A stretch of DNA of 64,000 bases from Pseudomonas fluorescens (GTDB lineage: Bacteria > Pseudomonadota > Gammaproteobacteria > Pseudomonadales > Pseudomonadaceae). The notes beneath the pieces were generated by a model that saw only the letters and a list, made by a program, of their open reading frames with translations, was not told where the DNA came from and ran no database searches. Below, piece by piece: positions 10,188 to 18,800 of the stretch. Made by a program: the position numbers and the translations under genes. The stretch covers positions 57,924-121,923 of the forward strand of contig NZ_CABVIR010000011.1 of NCBI RefSeq assembly GCF_902498065.1, read 5' to 3'. Position 1 is the stretch's first letter. Each line of letters starts with the position of its first letter.

Positions 10188-11990
10188 CTAGTTGACCTGG
10201 TCGGCGATGCGCTGCGGCACCGGAATCTGGATCTCCAGCAGTTGTTGAGCGAAGGCTTTGCCTTGCGGATCGATCCGCAGACTGGCCACGCCACCACCGC
10301 CAAGGGCGTTTTCCAGCAAATAATTCAGGCTGTGGGTGGCCGGCAAATACCAGCGCTCGACGCGACCGTGCACCGGGTCGAGCACGTGGCGCATCCAGTC
10401 GACGAGCACGGCCGGGGTCAGGGCCTCGGCGATCCATGGCAGGTACTCGGGCTCGCGGGCCATGACGCCGATGTTGCTGTGATTGCCCTTGTCACCGGAG
10501 CGGGCGACCGCCAGTTTGATCAGCGCCACGCTGGCATCGGCGCGGCCGGTGGGTTTCGGTGGGTCGATCGGTACCGGCAAGTCCGCGGTGGCAAGCGCGT
10601 CGAGGGTGGGCAGGGCGCATGGATGGCGTTGCCCGTTGAGATCAATGTCCAGCGTGCAGGCGCTTTTGTCGATGAGGAACGAGAACAGCCGGATCAGCGG
10701 ATACACCGTCGGCCGTCCGCCGACGATCCCGGTCAGCCCCGGCGCCATGCCGGTGGCGGCCTGGGCGATTTCCCGGGAGAACACGATCAACGCCTGTTTA
10801 TTCGGATGGCGCACGGCGAGTTTGATCACCACTTCGCGACTGTCCTGACGCTGGCCATGGGGACCGTACGTGGCCTCGCTGCCGAGCAGTTCGATATTGA
10901 CTTCGCTGTAGGGTGCCCACCCGCGCTGACTGAAGATTTCCGAGGTCTTGTTGATGATCGCTTCGCTGACGCGTCGCGCCTTGTCCACCGCGTCGATCCC
11001 AGCGATCAGGCAACTGGCGGTGCAACGAAAACCGTCCGGATACGTCGCGCTGACCTTGTATTGAGCGGTCGGCGGCAAGCCTTTGGCGCCATGCACGTGA
11101 ACCGCGTTTTTGCCTTGTTGCTGAAGTTTGACCTGGGTGAAATCACAGACCACATCGGGCAGGAGATAGGCCTGCGGGTCGCCGATTTCATAGAGCATCT
11201 GCTCGCCGACGGTCAGTGGCGTAACGAGGCCGCCGGAGCCTTCGGGCTTGCTGACGATAAACTGGCTGTCGGCGCTGACTTCGACGATGGGGAAACCGAT
11301 GTGTTCGTAGTCGGGCACGTCGCGCCAATCGGTGAAGTTGCCGCCGGTGCACTGGGCGCCGCATTCAATGAGGTGACCGGCGAGTGCGGCTTGCGCGAGT
11401 TTGTCGTAATCGTGCCAGGACCAGCCGAACTCATGCACCAGCGCGGCGCTGACCACGGCGCTGTCGACCACGCGCCCGGTGATGACGATGTCCGCGCCCA
11501 GGCGCAAGGCTTCGACTATGCCGGGTGCACCGAGGTAGGCGTTGGTTGAAACGCACATCGGCGGCAGGGGCGCACCGCTGAACATTTCCTGAAGGCTGCG
11601 GGTGCTCAGGTGTTTGAACTGCGGTTGCAGGTCATCGCCCAGCAACACGGCGATTTTCAGCGCCACGCCAGCCTTGTCGCAGGCCGCTTGCAGGGCCGCG
11701 GCACAGGCCAGTGGGTTGACGCCGCCGGCGTTGCTGATGACGCGAATGTTCTGCGCGGCGAGCTGCGTGAGCAGCGGGCTGAGGACTTCGATGAAGTCGC
11801 TGGCGTAGCCGGTCTGGGGATCTTTCATCCGCGCCCCGGCCATGATCGACATCGTGATTTCGGCCAGATAATCGAATACCAGGTAATCCAGATGCCCACC
11901 TTCCACCAGTTGCGCGGCGGCGGTCGAGGTGTCGCCCCAGAAGGCGCTGGCGCAACCGATGCGAACAGTTTCAGGCACAGCCCTTTCCAT
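10188..11990 (-). CDS. atuA: AtuA, acyclic terpene utilisation protein (DUF1446)
   Basis: First gene of the terpene operon. The 600-residue protein opens with RIGCASAFWGDTSTAAAQLV, typical of the AtuA/DUF1446 family, and has an N-terminal family domain to about residue 450 plus a C-terminal AtuA-associated domain (ARSGDKGNHSNIGVMAREPE). It is needed for growth on citronellol in P. aeruginosa, but its reaction is not firmly established. The start at 11990 is set by GGGAGG ahead of the ATG and by the family N-terminus. The upstream in-frame codons would cover the operator region and are rejected. Confidence 0.92.
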   Translation of the reverse strand: MERAVPETVRIGCASAFWGDTSTAAAQLVEGGHLDYLVFDYLAEITMSIMAGARMKDPQTGYASDFIEVLSPLLTQLAAQNIRVISNAGGVNPLACAAALQAACDKAGVALKIAVLLGDDLQPQFKHLSTRSLQEMFSGAPLPPMCVSTNAYLGAPGIVEALRLGADIVITGRVVDSAVVSAALVHEFGWSWHDYDKLAQAALAGHLIECGAQCTGGNFTDWRDVPDYEHIGFPIVEVSADSQFIVSKPEGSGGLVTPLTVGEQMLYEIGDPQAYLLPDVVCDFTQVKLQQQGKNAVHVHGAKGLPPTAQYKVSATYPDGFRCTASCLIAGIDAVDKARRVSEAIINKTSEIFSQRGWAPYSEVNIELLGSEATYGPHGQRQDSREVVIKLAVRHPNKQALIVFSREIAQAATGMAPGLTGIVGGRPTVYPLIRLFSFLIDKSACTLDIDLNGQRHPCALPTLDALATADLPVPIDPPKPTGRADASVALIKLAVARSGDKGNHSNIGVMAREPEYLPWIAEALTPAVLVDWMRHVLDPVHGRVERWYLPATHSLNYLLENALGGGGVASLRIDPQGKAFAQQLLEIQIPVPQRIADQVN

Positions 11991-12020
11991 AGCCACCTCC
12001 CATAGACGTGCATCGAGACT

Positions 12021-12081
12021 ACCAAGCAAGCGCTTGGTTTGTAAACGTCTTAAATATCTTCGGCCCGAGCGCTTGCTTGGT
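12021..12081. promoter_or_regulatory. Twin AtuR operators between atuA and atuR
   Basis: Site 1 (12021-12038) is ACCAAGC-AAGC-GCTTGGT, an exact 7-base inverted repeat. Site 2 (12064-12081) is the same motif on the opposite strand with two changes in one arm. The centres are 43 bases apart, about four helical turns, in the gap shared by divergent atuA and atuR. Paired TetR-type operators here fit repression of the operon and autoregulation by AtuR. Confidence 0.85.
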
Positions 12082-12168
12082 TGTCTTCGCCAGCTTAAAT
12101 TGCCCGCGCAACCCCACTGTTTTAGCGCAGAGCGGTGCATATGACTGATCGACTGTAGGAGAGAACGG

Positions 12169-12795
12169 GTGGACGAGCAAAAAGCCCTGAGGGTAATGCG
12201 CGAACTGGTCGACAGCGGCCAGTTGACCGACCCGGACAGCGCCCGTGGAAAGCTGCTGCAAGTGGCCGCTCACCTGTTCCGCAACAAAGGTTATGAGCGC
12301 ACCACGGTGCGTGATCTGGCCGGCGCAGTGGGCATTCAGTCGGGGAGTATTTTTCATCACTTCAAAAGCAAGGACGAGATCCTGCGGGCGGTGATGGAGG
12401 AAACCATTTGCTACAACACCGCGTTGATGCGGGCCGCGATCGCCGAAGCCGAAAACGTGCGCGAGCGGGTGCTGGCGCTGATTCGCTGTGAGTTGCAGTC
12501 GATCATGGGCGGCAGCGGCGAGGCCATGGCGGTGCTGGTGTATGAATGGCGTTCGCTGTCCGAGGACGGGCAGGCGAAGGTCTTGGCGCTGCGCGACATC
12601 TATGAAGACCTCTGGCTGCAGGTGCTGGGGGAGGCCAAGGACGCGGGATTCATCCGCGGGGATGTGTTCATTACCCGGCGTTTTCTGACCGGTGCGCTGT
12701 CCTGGACCACGACGTGGTATCGCGCGGATGGAAGCATGAATCTCGATCAATTGGCCGATGAGGCATTGACTCTGGTGCTTGAAGAAAAACAATAG
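12169..12795 (+). CDS. atuR: TetR-family repressor AtuR
   Basis: A 208-residue TetR regulator divergent from atuA. The N-terminal helix-turn-helix is at about residues 25-70 (LLQVAAHLFRNKGYERTTV, then GIQSGSIFHHFKSKDEIL). The C-terminal ligand domain is all-helical. In P. aeruginosa AtuR represses the atu operon until a terpenoid-derived CoA inducer is present. It starts with a GTG preceded by GGAGAG. The twin operator at 12021-12081 lies just upstream, so it probably also represses itself. Confidence 0.9.
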   Translation: MDEQKALRVMRELVDSGQLTDPDSARGKLLQVAAHLFRNKGYERTTVRDLAGAVGIQSGSIFHHFKSKDEILRAVMEETICYNTALMRAAIAEAENVRERVLALIRCELQSIMGGSGEAMAVLVYEWRSLSEDGQAKVLALRDIYEDLWLQVLGEAKDAGFIRGDVFITRRFLTGALSWTTTWYRADGSMNLDQLADEALTLVLEEKQ

Positions 12796-12888
12796 TGTTG
12801 CCCGCAGCCGCAGGAAACTGGCTAAGTGGCCGAAACCGCCTAGCTTGAATGCATTGATGAGTATTTTTTTGGGGAGTGGGTTGTTTTG

Positions 12889-13683
12889 ATGTCTTCGCCA
12901 ATTCGGACGGCCTCACGGCTCCTTCTCGCGGCGCTTGCAGCGCTTTGGGTATTGCCCTCCCCGGCGGCGCAACTGGTGCGGGTCGGTGCCGCGCATTTTC
13001 CACCCTACACCGTACGCCCCGAATCCGGCGCCGACACCGGCCTGTTGCCGCAATTGGTCGAGGCGCTCAATGCCTTGCAAACCGACTATCAGTTTGTGCT
13101 GGTGCCGACGTCCATTCCGCGGCGCTTCGGTGACTTCAAGCAAGGCCGGGTGGACATGGCCATTTTCGAGAACCCGAACTGGGGCTGGAAGGACATTCCC
13201 CACATCAGCGTCGACATGGGGCTGGAAGATGCCGAGGTTTTTGTCGCGCAACGGATTCCCAATCGTCAGCAGAACTACTTCGCCGAACTCGCCGGCAAGC
13301 GTCTGGCACTGTTCAGCGGCTACCACTATGAATTCGCCAACTTCAATGCCGACCCCAAAGCCCTCGCGCAAAACTACAACGCTACGCTGACCTATTCCCA
13401 TGACAGCAACCTGCTGATGGTGTTGCGCGGGCGCGCCGACATTGCCCTGGTGACGCGCTCCTACCTGAGCGATTACCTGCTGCGCAACGAGAAAGTCGCC
13501 GATCAACTGCTGGTGTCCGAGCGTGTCGATCAGGTCTATCACCACTACGCCATTCTCCGCCCGGCGGCGCCCATCAGTGGTGTTGCCTTCGGCAAGTTGC
13601 TGCAAGGGTTGCGGGACAACGGCCAGATGCTGAAGATTTTCGATCCGTACAAGATCGCCGTGGTACCGGTTCCGGGCAACTGA
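12889..13683 (+). CDS. Periplasmic solute-binding protein (family 3-like)
   Basis: A 264-residue secreted protein. Residues 1-27 look like a signal peptide (RLLLAALAALWVLPSPAAQ). The rest resembles family-3 substrate-binding domains: RVGAAHFPPYTVRPESG, a FKQGRVDMAIFENPNW segment, and the hinge region with LRGRADIALVTRSYLSDYLL. No transporter genes are adjacent, so it may be an orphan binding or sensor-type protein, as many pseudomonad copies are. The ATG at 12889 is preferred over the TTG one codon upstream; the Shine-Dalgarno (GGGGAG) is somewhat distant. Ligand unknown. Confidence 0.8.
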   Translation: MSSPIRTASRLLLAALAALWVLPSPAAQLVRVGAAHFPPYTVRPESGADTGLLPQLVEALNALQTDYQFVLVPTSIPRRFGDFKQGRVDMAIFENPNWGWKDIPHISVDMGLEDAEVFVAQRIPNRQQNYFAELAGKRLALFSGYHYEFANFNADPKALAQNYNATLTYSHDSNLLMVLRGRADIALVTRSYLSDYLLRNEKVADQLLVSERVDQVYHHYAILRPAAPISGVAFGKLLQGLRDNGQMLKIFDPYKIAVVPVPGN

Positions 13684-13720
13684 GTTCGCGTCGCCCGGCG
13701 GCGTATTGGCCGACTGCCCT

Positions 13721-13744
13721 TAAATTTTCCGCACTGGCTCACGT
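13721..13744 (+). promoter_or_regulatory. Iron-starvation (PvdS) box upstream of pvdY
   Basis: TAAAT at 13721-13725, 16 bases, CGT at 13742-13744. This is an exact match to the published PvdS promoter pattern TAAAT-N16-CGT, 40 bases upstream of the pvdY-like start codon. Confidence 0.88.
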
Positions 13745-13784
13745 CACTTCGTTGAACTGTCGACGATTATCGTGAGCCCGACCC

Positions 13785-14789
13785 ATGCCCAATCTGAATG
13801 ACCTGACTGCCCTGGCCTTGCCGACAGGCAGCCGCCTTGTCGCGGATGAAACCGAAAACTGCCTGAGCCTAAGCCTGGACGAGCAGCTGCTGATTACGCT
13901 GCAACTGACCCGTGAGCCGGAGTTGCAGGTGCGCGTCGAGGCGCGCGTCGACACTCAGGCCGTGTGGGCTGCCGGTTATTGGCTGTTTGCCCGTGACCCG
14001 GCCTGCCAGCGCCTGACCTGGCACCTTGATGAAGCCCCCGCCGAAGCCTTGCTCAGCGGTTTGCTGGTGCCGAACGGACTCGCTGGCCAGTATCGCTGCG
14101 AGCGCACGCTGTTCTGGCAGTTGCCGCAGCCTTGGCTGGGCACGTCGCTGACCAGCAGCTACCCACAGCAAATGGTGATCAGCGGGGGCAAGCGTCACCC
14201 GTTGCGCCCGGTCAAACCGCGCGGTGAGGTTTATCGGCGTTTTGATGCGCGCCTGGGTGCCTGGATTTCCCTGCGAACGCTGGACATCGACCTGGACCTG
14301 GCGCGGTTCAATCGTTGGCAGAACAGTGCGCGGGTGGCGAGTTTCTGGCAGGAGGAGGGCAGCCTTGAACAGCATCGCGAATACCTGAGCAAACTCGACG
14401 CCGATCCTCACACCGTGACGTTGATCGGCTGTTTCGATGATCAGCCGTTTGCCTATTTCGAAGCCTATTGGGCCAAGGAGGATCGCATTGCGCCGTTCTA
14501 CGATGTCGACGATTACGACCGTGGCATTCACATGCTGGTCGGCGAGGAAAATCACCGCGGTCCGCACAAGGTGGCGAGCTGGTTATCGGCGTTGACGCAT
14601 TACCTGTTGCTCGACGATCCACGCACCCGGCGAGTGGTCGCCGAGCCGCGTGCGGACAACGCGAAGATGATCGGGTACATGCAGGGGCAGCGGTTTCATT
14701 GCGAGAAAGAGTTCGACTTCCCGCACAAGCGCGCGGCGTTGATGGTGTTGGGGCGGGAGCGGTTTTTCGAGCGGTGTGGGTTGGCTTGA
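13785..14789 (+). CDS. pvdY: Siderophore-type GNAT acyltransferase, probable hydroxyornithine acetylase
   Basis: A 334-residue protein of the IucB/MbtK-like siderophore acyltransferase group. An N-terminal poorly conserved half is followed by a GNAT domain from about residue 165. That domain carries CFDDQPFAYFEAYWAKED and DRGIHMLVGEENHRGPHK, the family's acyl-CoA and substrate region, and RVVAEPRADNAKMIGYM. It has a perfect PvdS box and sits convergent to pvdS, which supports a pyoverdine role. The likely reaction is acetylation of N5-hydroxyornithine for the peptide chain, as for PvdYII of some P. aeruginosa strains. The family and regulon are well supported; the exact substrate is inference, and PvdY naming varies between strains. 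Confidence 0.78.
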   Translation: MPNLNDLTALALPTGSRLVADETENCLSLSLDEQLLITLQLTREPELQVRVEARVDTQAVWAAGYWLFARDPACQRLTWHLDEAPAEALLSGLLVPNGLAGQYRCERTLFWQLPQPWLGTSLTSSYPQQMVISGGKRHPLRPVKPRGEVYRRFDARLGAWISLRTLDIDLDLARFNRWQNSARVASFWQEEGSLEQHREYLSKLDADPHTVTLIGCFDDQPFAYFEAYWAKEDRIAPFYDVDDYDRGIHMLVGEENHRGPHKVASWLSALTHYLLLDDPRTRRVVAEPRADNAKMIGYMQGQRFHCEKEFDFPHKRAALMVLGRERFFERCGLA

Positions 14790-14810
14790 TAAACAAGGCT
14801 CAAGACCTGC

Positions 14811-14936
14811 GTCGGTCTTGGGTCCGTCATCGCCGGCAAGCCGGTCTCGCTCCCACATGGGATCTTCTGTGATCACACAATGTGTGAAAGGCAGAGATCA
14901 AATGTGGGAGCGAGCCTGCTCGCGATGGGGGCGATG
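14811..14936. repeat. Hairpin plus REP pair between pvdY and pvdS
   Basis: A small stem (CAAGACC, loop of 6, GGTCTTG) at 14811-14830 directly follows pvdY. It is followed by two inverted REP copies, about 14827-14859 and 14902-14934, with GGGAGCGAG cores. The stem lacks a clear T-run. This block separates the convergent pvdY and pvdS genes and probably attenuates both transcripts. Confidence 0.7.
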
Positions 14937-14948
14937 CGATTTCAGCTT

Positions 14949-15497
14949 TCAACGACGGGCGAAGGTATCCGCCCGACTGCCCGACACCTTGCGGCAATGC
15001 ACCAGCGCATCACGAATCATGAAGTTCACCAGGGTCGGCGAAACACCCAGTTCCTTGGCGATGTCCTTTTGCGGCACACCGTGCAGGCGGTACATCTCGA
15101 AGGCGTAACGGGTGCGGCTGGGCAGCTGCGTCAGCGCGTCGGCGATGTTTTCCAGGGTCGAGAAATTGATGTGCGAGGTTTCCGGCGATGCGCCTTGAAT
15201 CACCACGTTCAGCCCTTCCTCTTCAGGCCCCGAATACTTCTGCTCCAGCGCCTGTTTGCGGTAGTGATCGATCGCCAGGTTGCGCACGATCTGGAACAGG
15301 TAGCTGAGCTGAGCCTTGATCGAGGACGTGATCTGCGGCGCCGATTGCAGGCGGAAGAACGCATCCTGAACCACATCTTCGGCACGTGACCGGCAGCCGG
15401 TAATACGGGCGGCAATCTTGACCAGAATCAGTCGATTGTCCACGAATGCCTGAAGTAGCGGTGAATCGCACCTGCTTGTGGATACTTGTTCCGTCAT
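14949..15497 (-). CDS. pvdS: Extracytoplasmic-function sigma factor PvdS
   Basis: The iron-starvation sigma factor that directs RNA polymerase to pyoverdine genes. The 182 residues contain sigma-70 region 2 (ITGCRSRAEDVVQDAFFRLQ, SYLFQIVRNLAIDHYRKQALE) and region 4 (LPSRTRYAFEMYRLHGVPQK, then DIAKELGVSPTLVNFMIRDA). Length and sequence match PvdS. The ATG at 15497 has AAGGTG upstream. A Fur box at 15583-15601 accounts for iron repression. Four candidate PvdS boxes lie in this window, upstream of pvdY, pvdL, pvdH and mbtH. Confidence 0.96.
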   Translation of the reverse strand: MTEQVSTSRCDSPLLQAFVDNRLILVKIAARITGCRSRAEDVVQDAFFRLQSAPQITSSIKAQLSYLFQIVRNLAIDHYRKQALEQKYSGPEEEGLNVVIQGASPETSHINFSTLENIADALTQLPSRTRYAFEMYRLHGVPQKDIAKELGVSPTLVNFMIRDALVHCRKVSGSRADTFARR

Positions 15498-15582
15498 GGA
15501 AATCACCTTGCTGCAAATAGGGTCGTGGGACGGCAAGAGGAGCGGAGCCGTCCTACACATCGAGCGCCAAATTATTCTGAAT

Positions 15583-15601
15583 GATAATGATTGTCAATTG
15601 A
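15583..15601. promoter_or_regulatory. Fur box upstream of pvdS
   Basis: The 19 bases begin GATAATGATTGTCAA and match 13 of 19 positions of the classic Fur box; the left two hexamers are nearly perfect. It lies about 85 bases ahead of the pvdS start codon. Iron-loaded Fur would silence pvdS and through it the pyoverdine genes. Confidence 0.85.
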
Positions 15602-15704
15602 GAAAGAGAAGTAATGCTCTTCAAAGGTGCGCAGTGAGAACTGCGACACGCTGTCGCGCCCGCTTGCCGCAGCCGCGCCCCCGTTGACGATCCAGCCCGT
15701 CGAC

Positions 15705-15728
15705 TAATTATTTCAAGACGTCATCCGT
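15705..15728 (+). promoter_or_regulatory. PvdS box upstream of pvdL
   Basis: TAATT at 15705-15709, 16 bases, CGT at 15726-15728. One base differs from the TAAAT consensus, and the spacing is exactly that of the other three boxes in this locus. Confidence 0.75.
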
Positions 15729-15733
15729 TCTCA

Positions 15734-15883
15734 TTGGTGAATGGCTCCGGGCGCAAGCCCCGGCCAAAACAGCATTCCCAATGCCTTGCGCGGTCGGCGA
15801 AGACCGCGTCCTGCATGCCCCTGAAGGGGCGTGACGTCAGAAAACCGATTCCACTTGCAAGCCGAATTCAGGCAGGAAACCTC
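15734..15883 (+). promoter_or_regulatory. Structured 5' leader of pvdL
   Basis: About 150 bases separate the presumed pvdL transcription start from its ATG. Two compact stems are visible: CGCGGTC/GACCGCG with a six-base loop (15789-15808) and GCCCC-TGAA-GGGGC (15817-15830). The rest of the 386-base pvdS-pvdL gap shows no gene. A 50-codon in-frame extension of pvdL through this leader lacks a ribosome site and a homologous N-terminus. Confidence 0.55.
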
Positions 15884-18800
15884 ATGACCGACGCGTTCGA
15901 AATACCTGGCACACTGGTCCAAGCCCTTCAGCGCCGCGCGGCCCTGACGCCGGATCGGGTGGCCTTGCGTTTTCTCGCCGAAACCCCGGATCAGTCGGTG
16001 GTACTCAGCTATCGCGAACTGGATCAACGGGCGCGCACCATTGCCGGCGCGTTGCAGGCCGAAACTGATTTCGGCGATCGTGCGGTGCTGCTGTTTCCCA
16101 GCGGTCCGGATTACGTCGCGGCGTTTTTTGGTTGCCTGTATGCGGGCGTGATTGCGGTGCCGGCCTATCCGCCGGAATCGGCCAAGCGCCACCATCAGGA
16201 TCGCCTGCTGTCGATCATCAGCGACGCCGAACCGCGTCTGCTATTGACCAGCGCCGGCCTGCGCGACGCGTTACTGCACATCGAAGGCGCGCCACCGCTG
16301 CTGTGCGTCGACACCCTCGACGGTGAACTGGCCACAAAGTGGATCGAACCAAATCTCGAAGGCGATCACATCGCCTTCCTGCAATACACCTCCGGCTCGA
16401 CCGCGTTGCCAAAAGGCGTGCAAGTCAGCCATGGCAACCTGGTCGCCAACGAACGGCTGATCCGCCACGGTTTCGGCATCGACCTGAACCCGGATGACGT
16501 GATCGTCAGCTGGCTGCCGCTGTACCACGACATGGGTTTGATTGGCGGTCTGTTGCAACCCATTTTCAGCGGCGTGCCGTGCGTGTTGATGTCGCCGGTG
16601 TACTTCCTCGGCCGGCCGTTGCGCTGGCTCGAAGCGATCAGCGAGTACGGCGGGACCATCAGCGGCGGGCCGGATTTTGCCTATCGACTGTGCAGCGAGC
16701 GGGTCAGCGAATCGGCGCTGGAGCGCCTCGACCTCAGCGCCTGGCGCGTGGCGTATTCCGGTTCCGAACCGATTCGTCTCGACACTCTGGACCGCTTCGC
16801 CGAGAAGTTCGCGACCTGCGGTTTCACCCCGGACAGTTTCATGGCGTCCTACGGTTTGGCGGAAGCCACGTTGTTCGTCGCCGGCACACCGCGTGGCGAA
16901 GGCATCGGAAATCTGCGGGTGGACGATCAGGCGTTGGCGCAACATCGCGCCGAACCGGGCGAAGGCAGCGCGATCATGAGTTGCGGCATCAGCCAGCCGG
17001 ATCACGCGGTACTGATTGTCGATCCGTCGGCGCTTACCGAGCTGGCCGACAACGCGGTCGGCGAAGTCTGGGCCACCGGGCCGAGCATCGCCCACGGCTA
17101 CTGGCGCAACCTCGAGGCCAGCGCCAAGACCTTCGTCCAGCACGCCGGAAAAACCTGGCTGCGCACCGGCGACCTGGGTTTCATGCGCGACGGTGAGCTG
17201 TTCATCACCGGTCGCCTGAAGGACATGCTGATCGTTCGCGGGCACAATCTGTACCCGCAAGACATCGAGCAGACCATCGAGCGAGAAGTGGAAGTGGTGC
17301 GCAAAGGTCGCGTCGCTGCATTCGCGGTGAACATCGACGGTCAGGAAGGCATCGGCATCGCCGCGGAAATCAGCCGCAGCGTGCAGAAAATCCTCCCGCC
17401 CGAAGCGCTGATCAAAGCCATTCGCCAAGCTGTGGCCGAGGTGTATCAGGAAGCGCCGAGCGTGGTGGTGTTGCTCAATCCGGGGGCATTGCCCAAGACT
17501 TCCAGCGGCAAACTGCAACGCTCGGCATGCCGTAATCGCCTGGCGGAGGGCAGTCTCGACAGCTACGCGGTGTTCCCGTCGGCGACCCCTGAAAACCAAG
17601 CAACAACCGAGTCGGCTTCCGAGTTGCAAACCCTGATCGGCCAGATCTGGTCTGAGCAGTTGCAGGTCAAGCAGGTCAACGCCGATGACCACTTCTTCCT
17701 GCTCGGCGGCAACTCCATCGCCGCCACTCAGGTGGTGGCGCGTTTGCGCGAAGAACTCGGTCTGGAGCTGAACCTGCGCCTGTTGTTCGAAGCGCCAACG
17801 CTCGGCGCGTTTACCGCCGCGGTCGCGCAGCAACAACAGGACGGCGGCCTGGCCCAAGGCGCGATCGGCACGTTGTCGCGCAGTGAAGCGCTGCCGCAAT
17901 CCCTCGCGCAAAACCGTCTGTGGATCACTTGGCAGCTCGACCCGCACAGCAGCGCCTACAACATTCCCGGTGCCTTGCGTTTGCGCGGTGAACTGGACGA
18001 AGACGCCTTGCGCGCCAGTTTCCAGCAACTGATCGAACGCCACGAATCCCTGCGCACACGCTTCTTCGAGCGTGACGGCGTGGCGCTGCAACAGGTCGAT
18101 GCCGCTGGCGAATTCAACCTGCAACTGATCGACATCAGCGATTTGCCCGTCGCCGAGCGTGAAGCCCGCGCGCAGCAAATCCGCGAGGACGAAGCGCGTA
18201 CCCAGTTCGATCTGGAGAAAGGCCCGCTGTTGTGGGTGACTTTGGTACGCCTTGATGATGAGAATCACCAACTGCTGGTGACGTTGCACCACATCATTGC
18301 CGACGGCTGGTCGCTGAACGTGCTGATCGACGAATTCTCGCGCCTGTATGCCGCTGCGTCCCAAGGGCAAACGGCAACGCTCGCGCCATTGCCGACCCAG
18401 TACGCCGACTACGGCAGTTGGCAGCGCCAATGGCTGGCGCAAGGCGAGGGCGAACGGCAACTGGTCTACTGGAAAGCACAGTTGGGCGATGAGCATCCGA
18501 CCCTGAGCCTGGCCACCGATCATCCGCGTTCGGCGCAACACCTGCACAGCGCCGCACGCCATACAGTGCGTTTGGCCGCCCCCCTTGGCGAGGCGATTCG
18601 CCAGACTGCCCAGGCCCACGATTCCACCTCATTCATGCTGTTGCTCACGGCGTTCCAGAGCCTGCTGCACCGCTACAGCGGCCAACGCGACATTCGCATC
18701 GGCGTGCCGAACGCCAACCGACCACGCCTGGAAACCCAGGGCCTGATCGGCTTCTTCATCAACACCCAGGTGCTGCGCGCCGAAGTGGATTCGCGGTTGC

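Noticed and set aside
10185..12140. Longer AtuA starting at 12140
   Set aside because: It would translate through both AtuR operators; the ATG at 11990 has GGGAGG and the family N-terminus.
15734..15883. 50-codon N-terminal extension of PvdL
   Set aside because: The ATG at 15884 has AGGAAA upstream and matches the known PvdL start; the extension overlaps the presumed leader.
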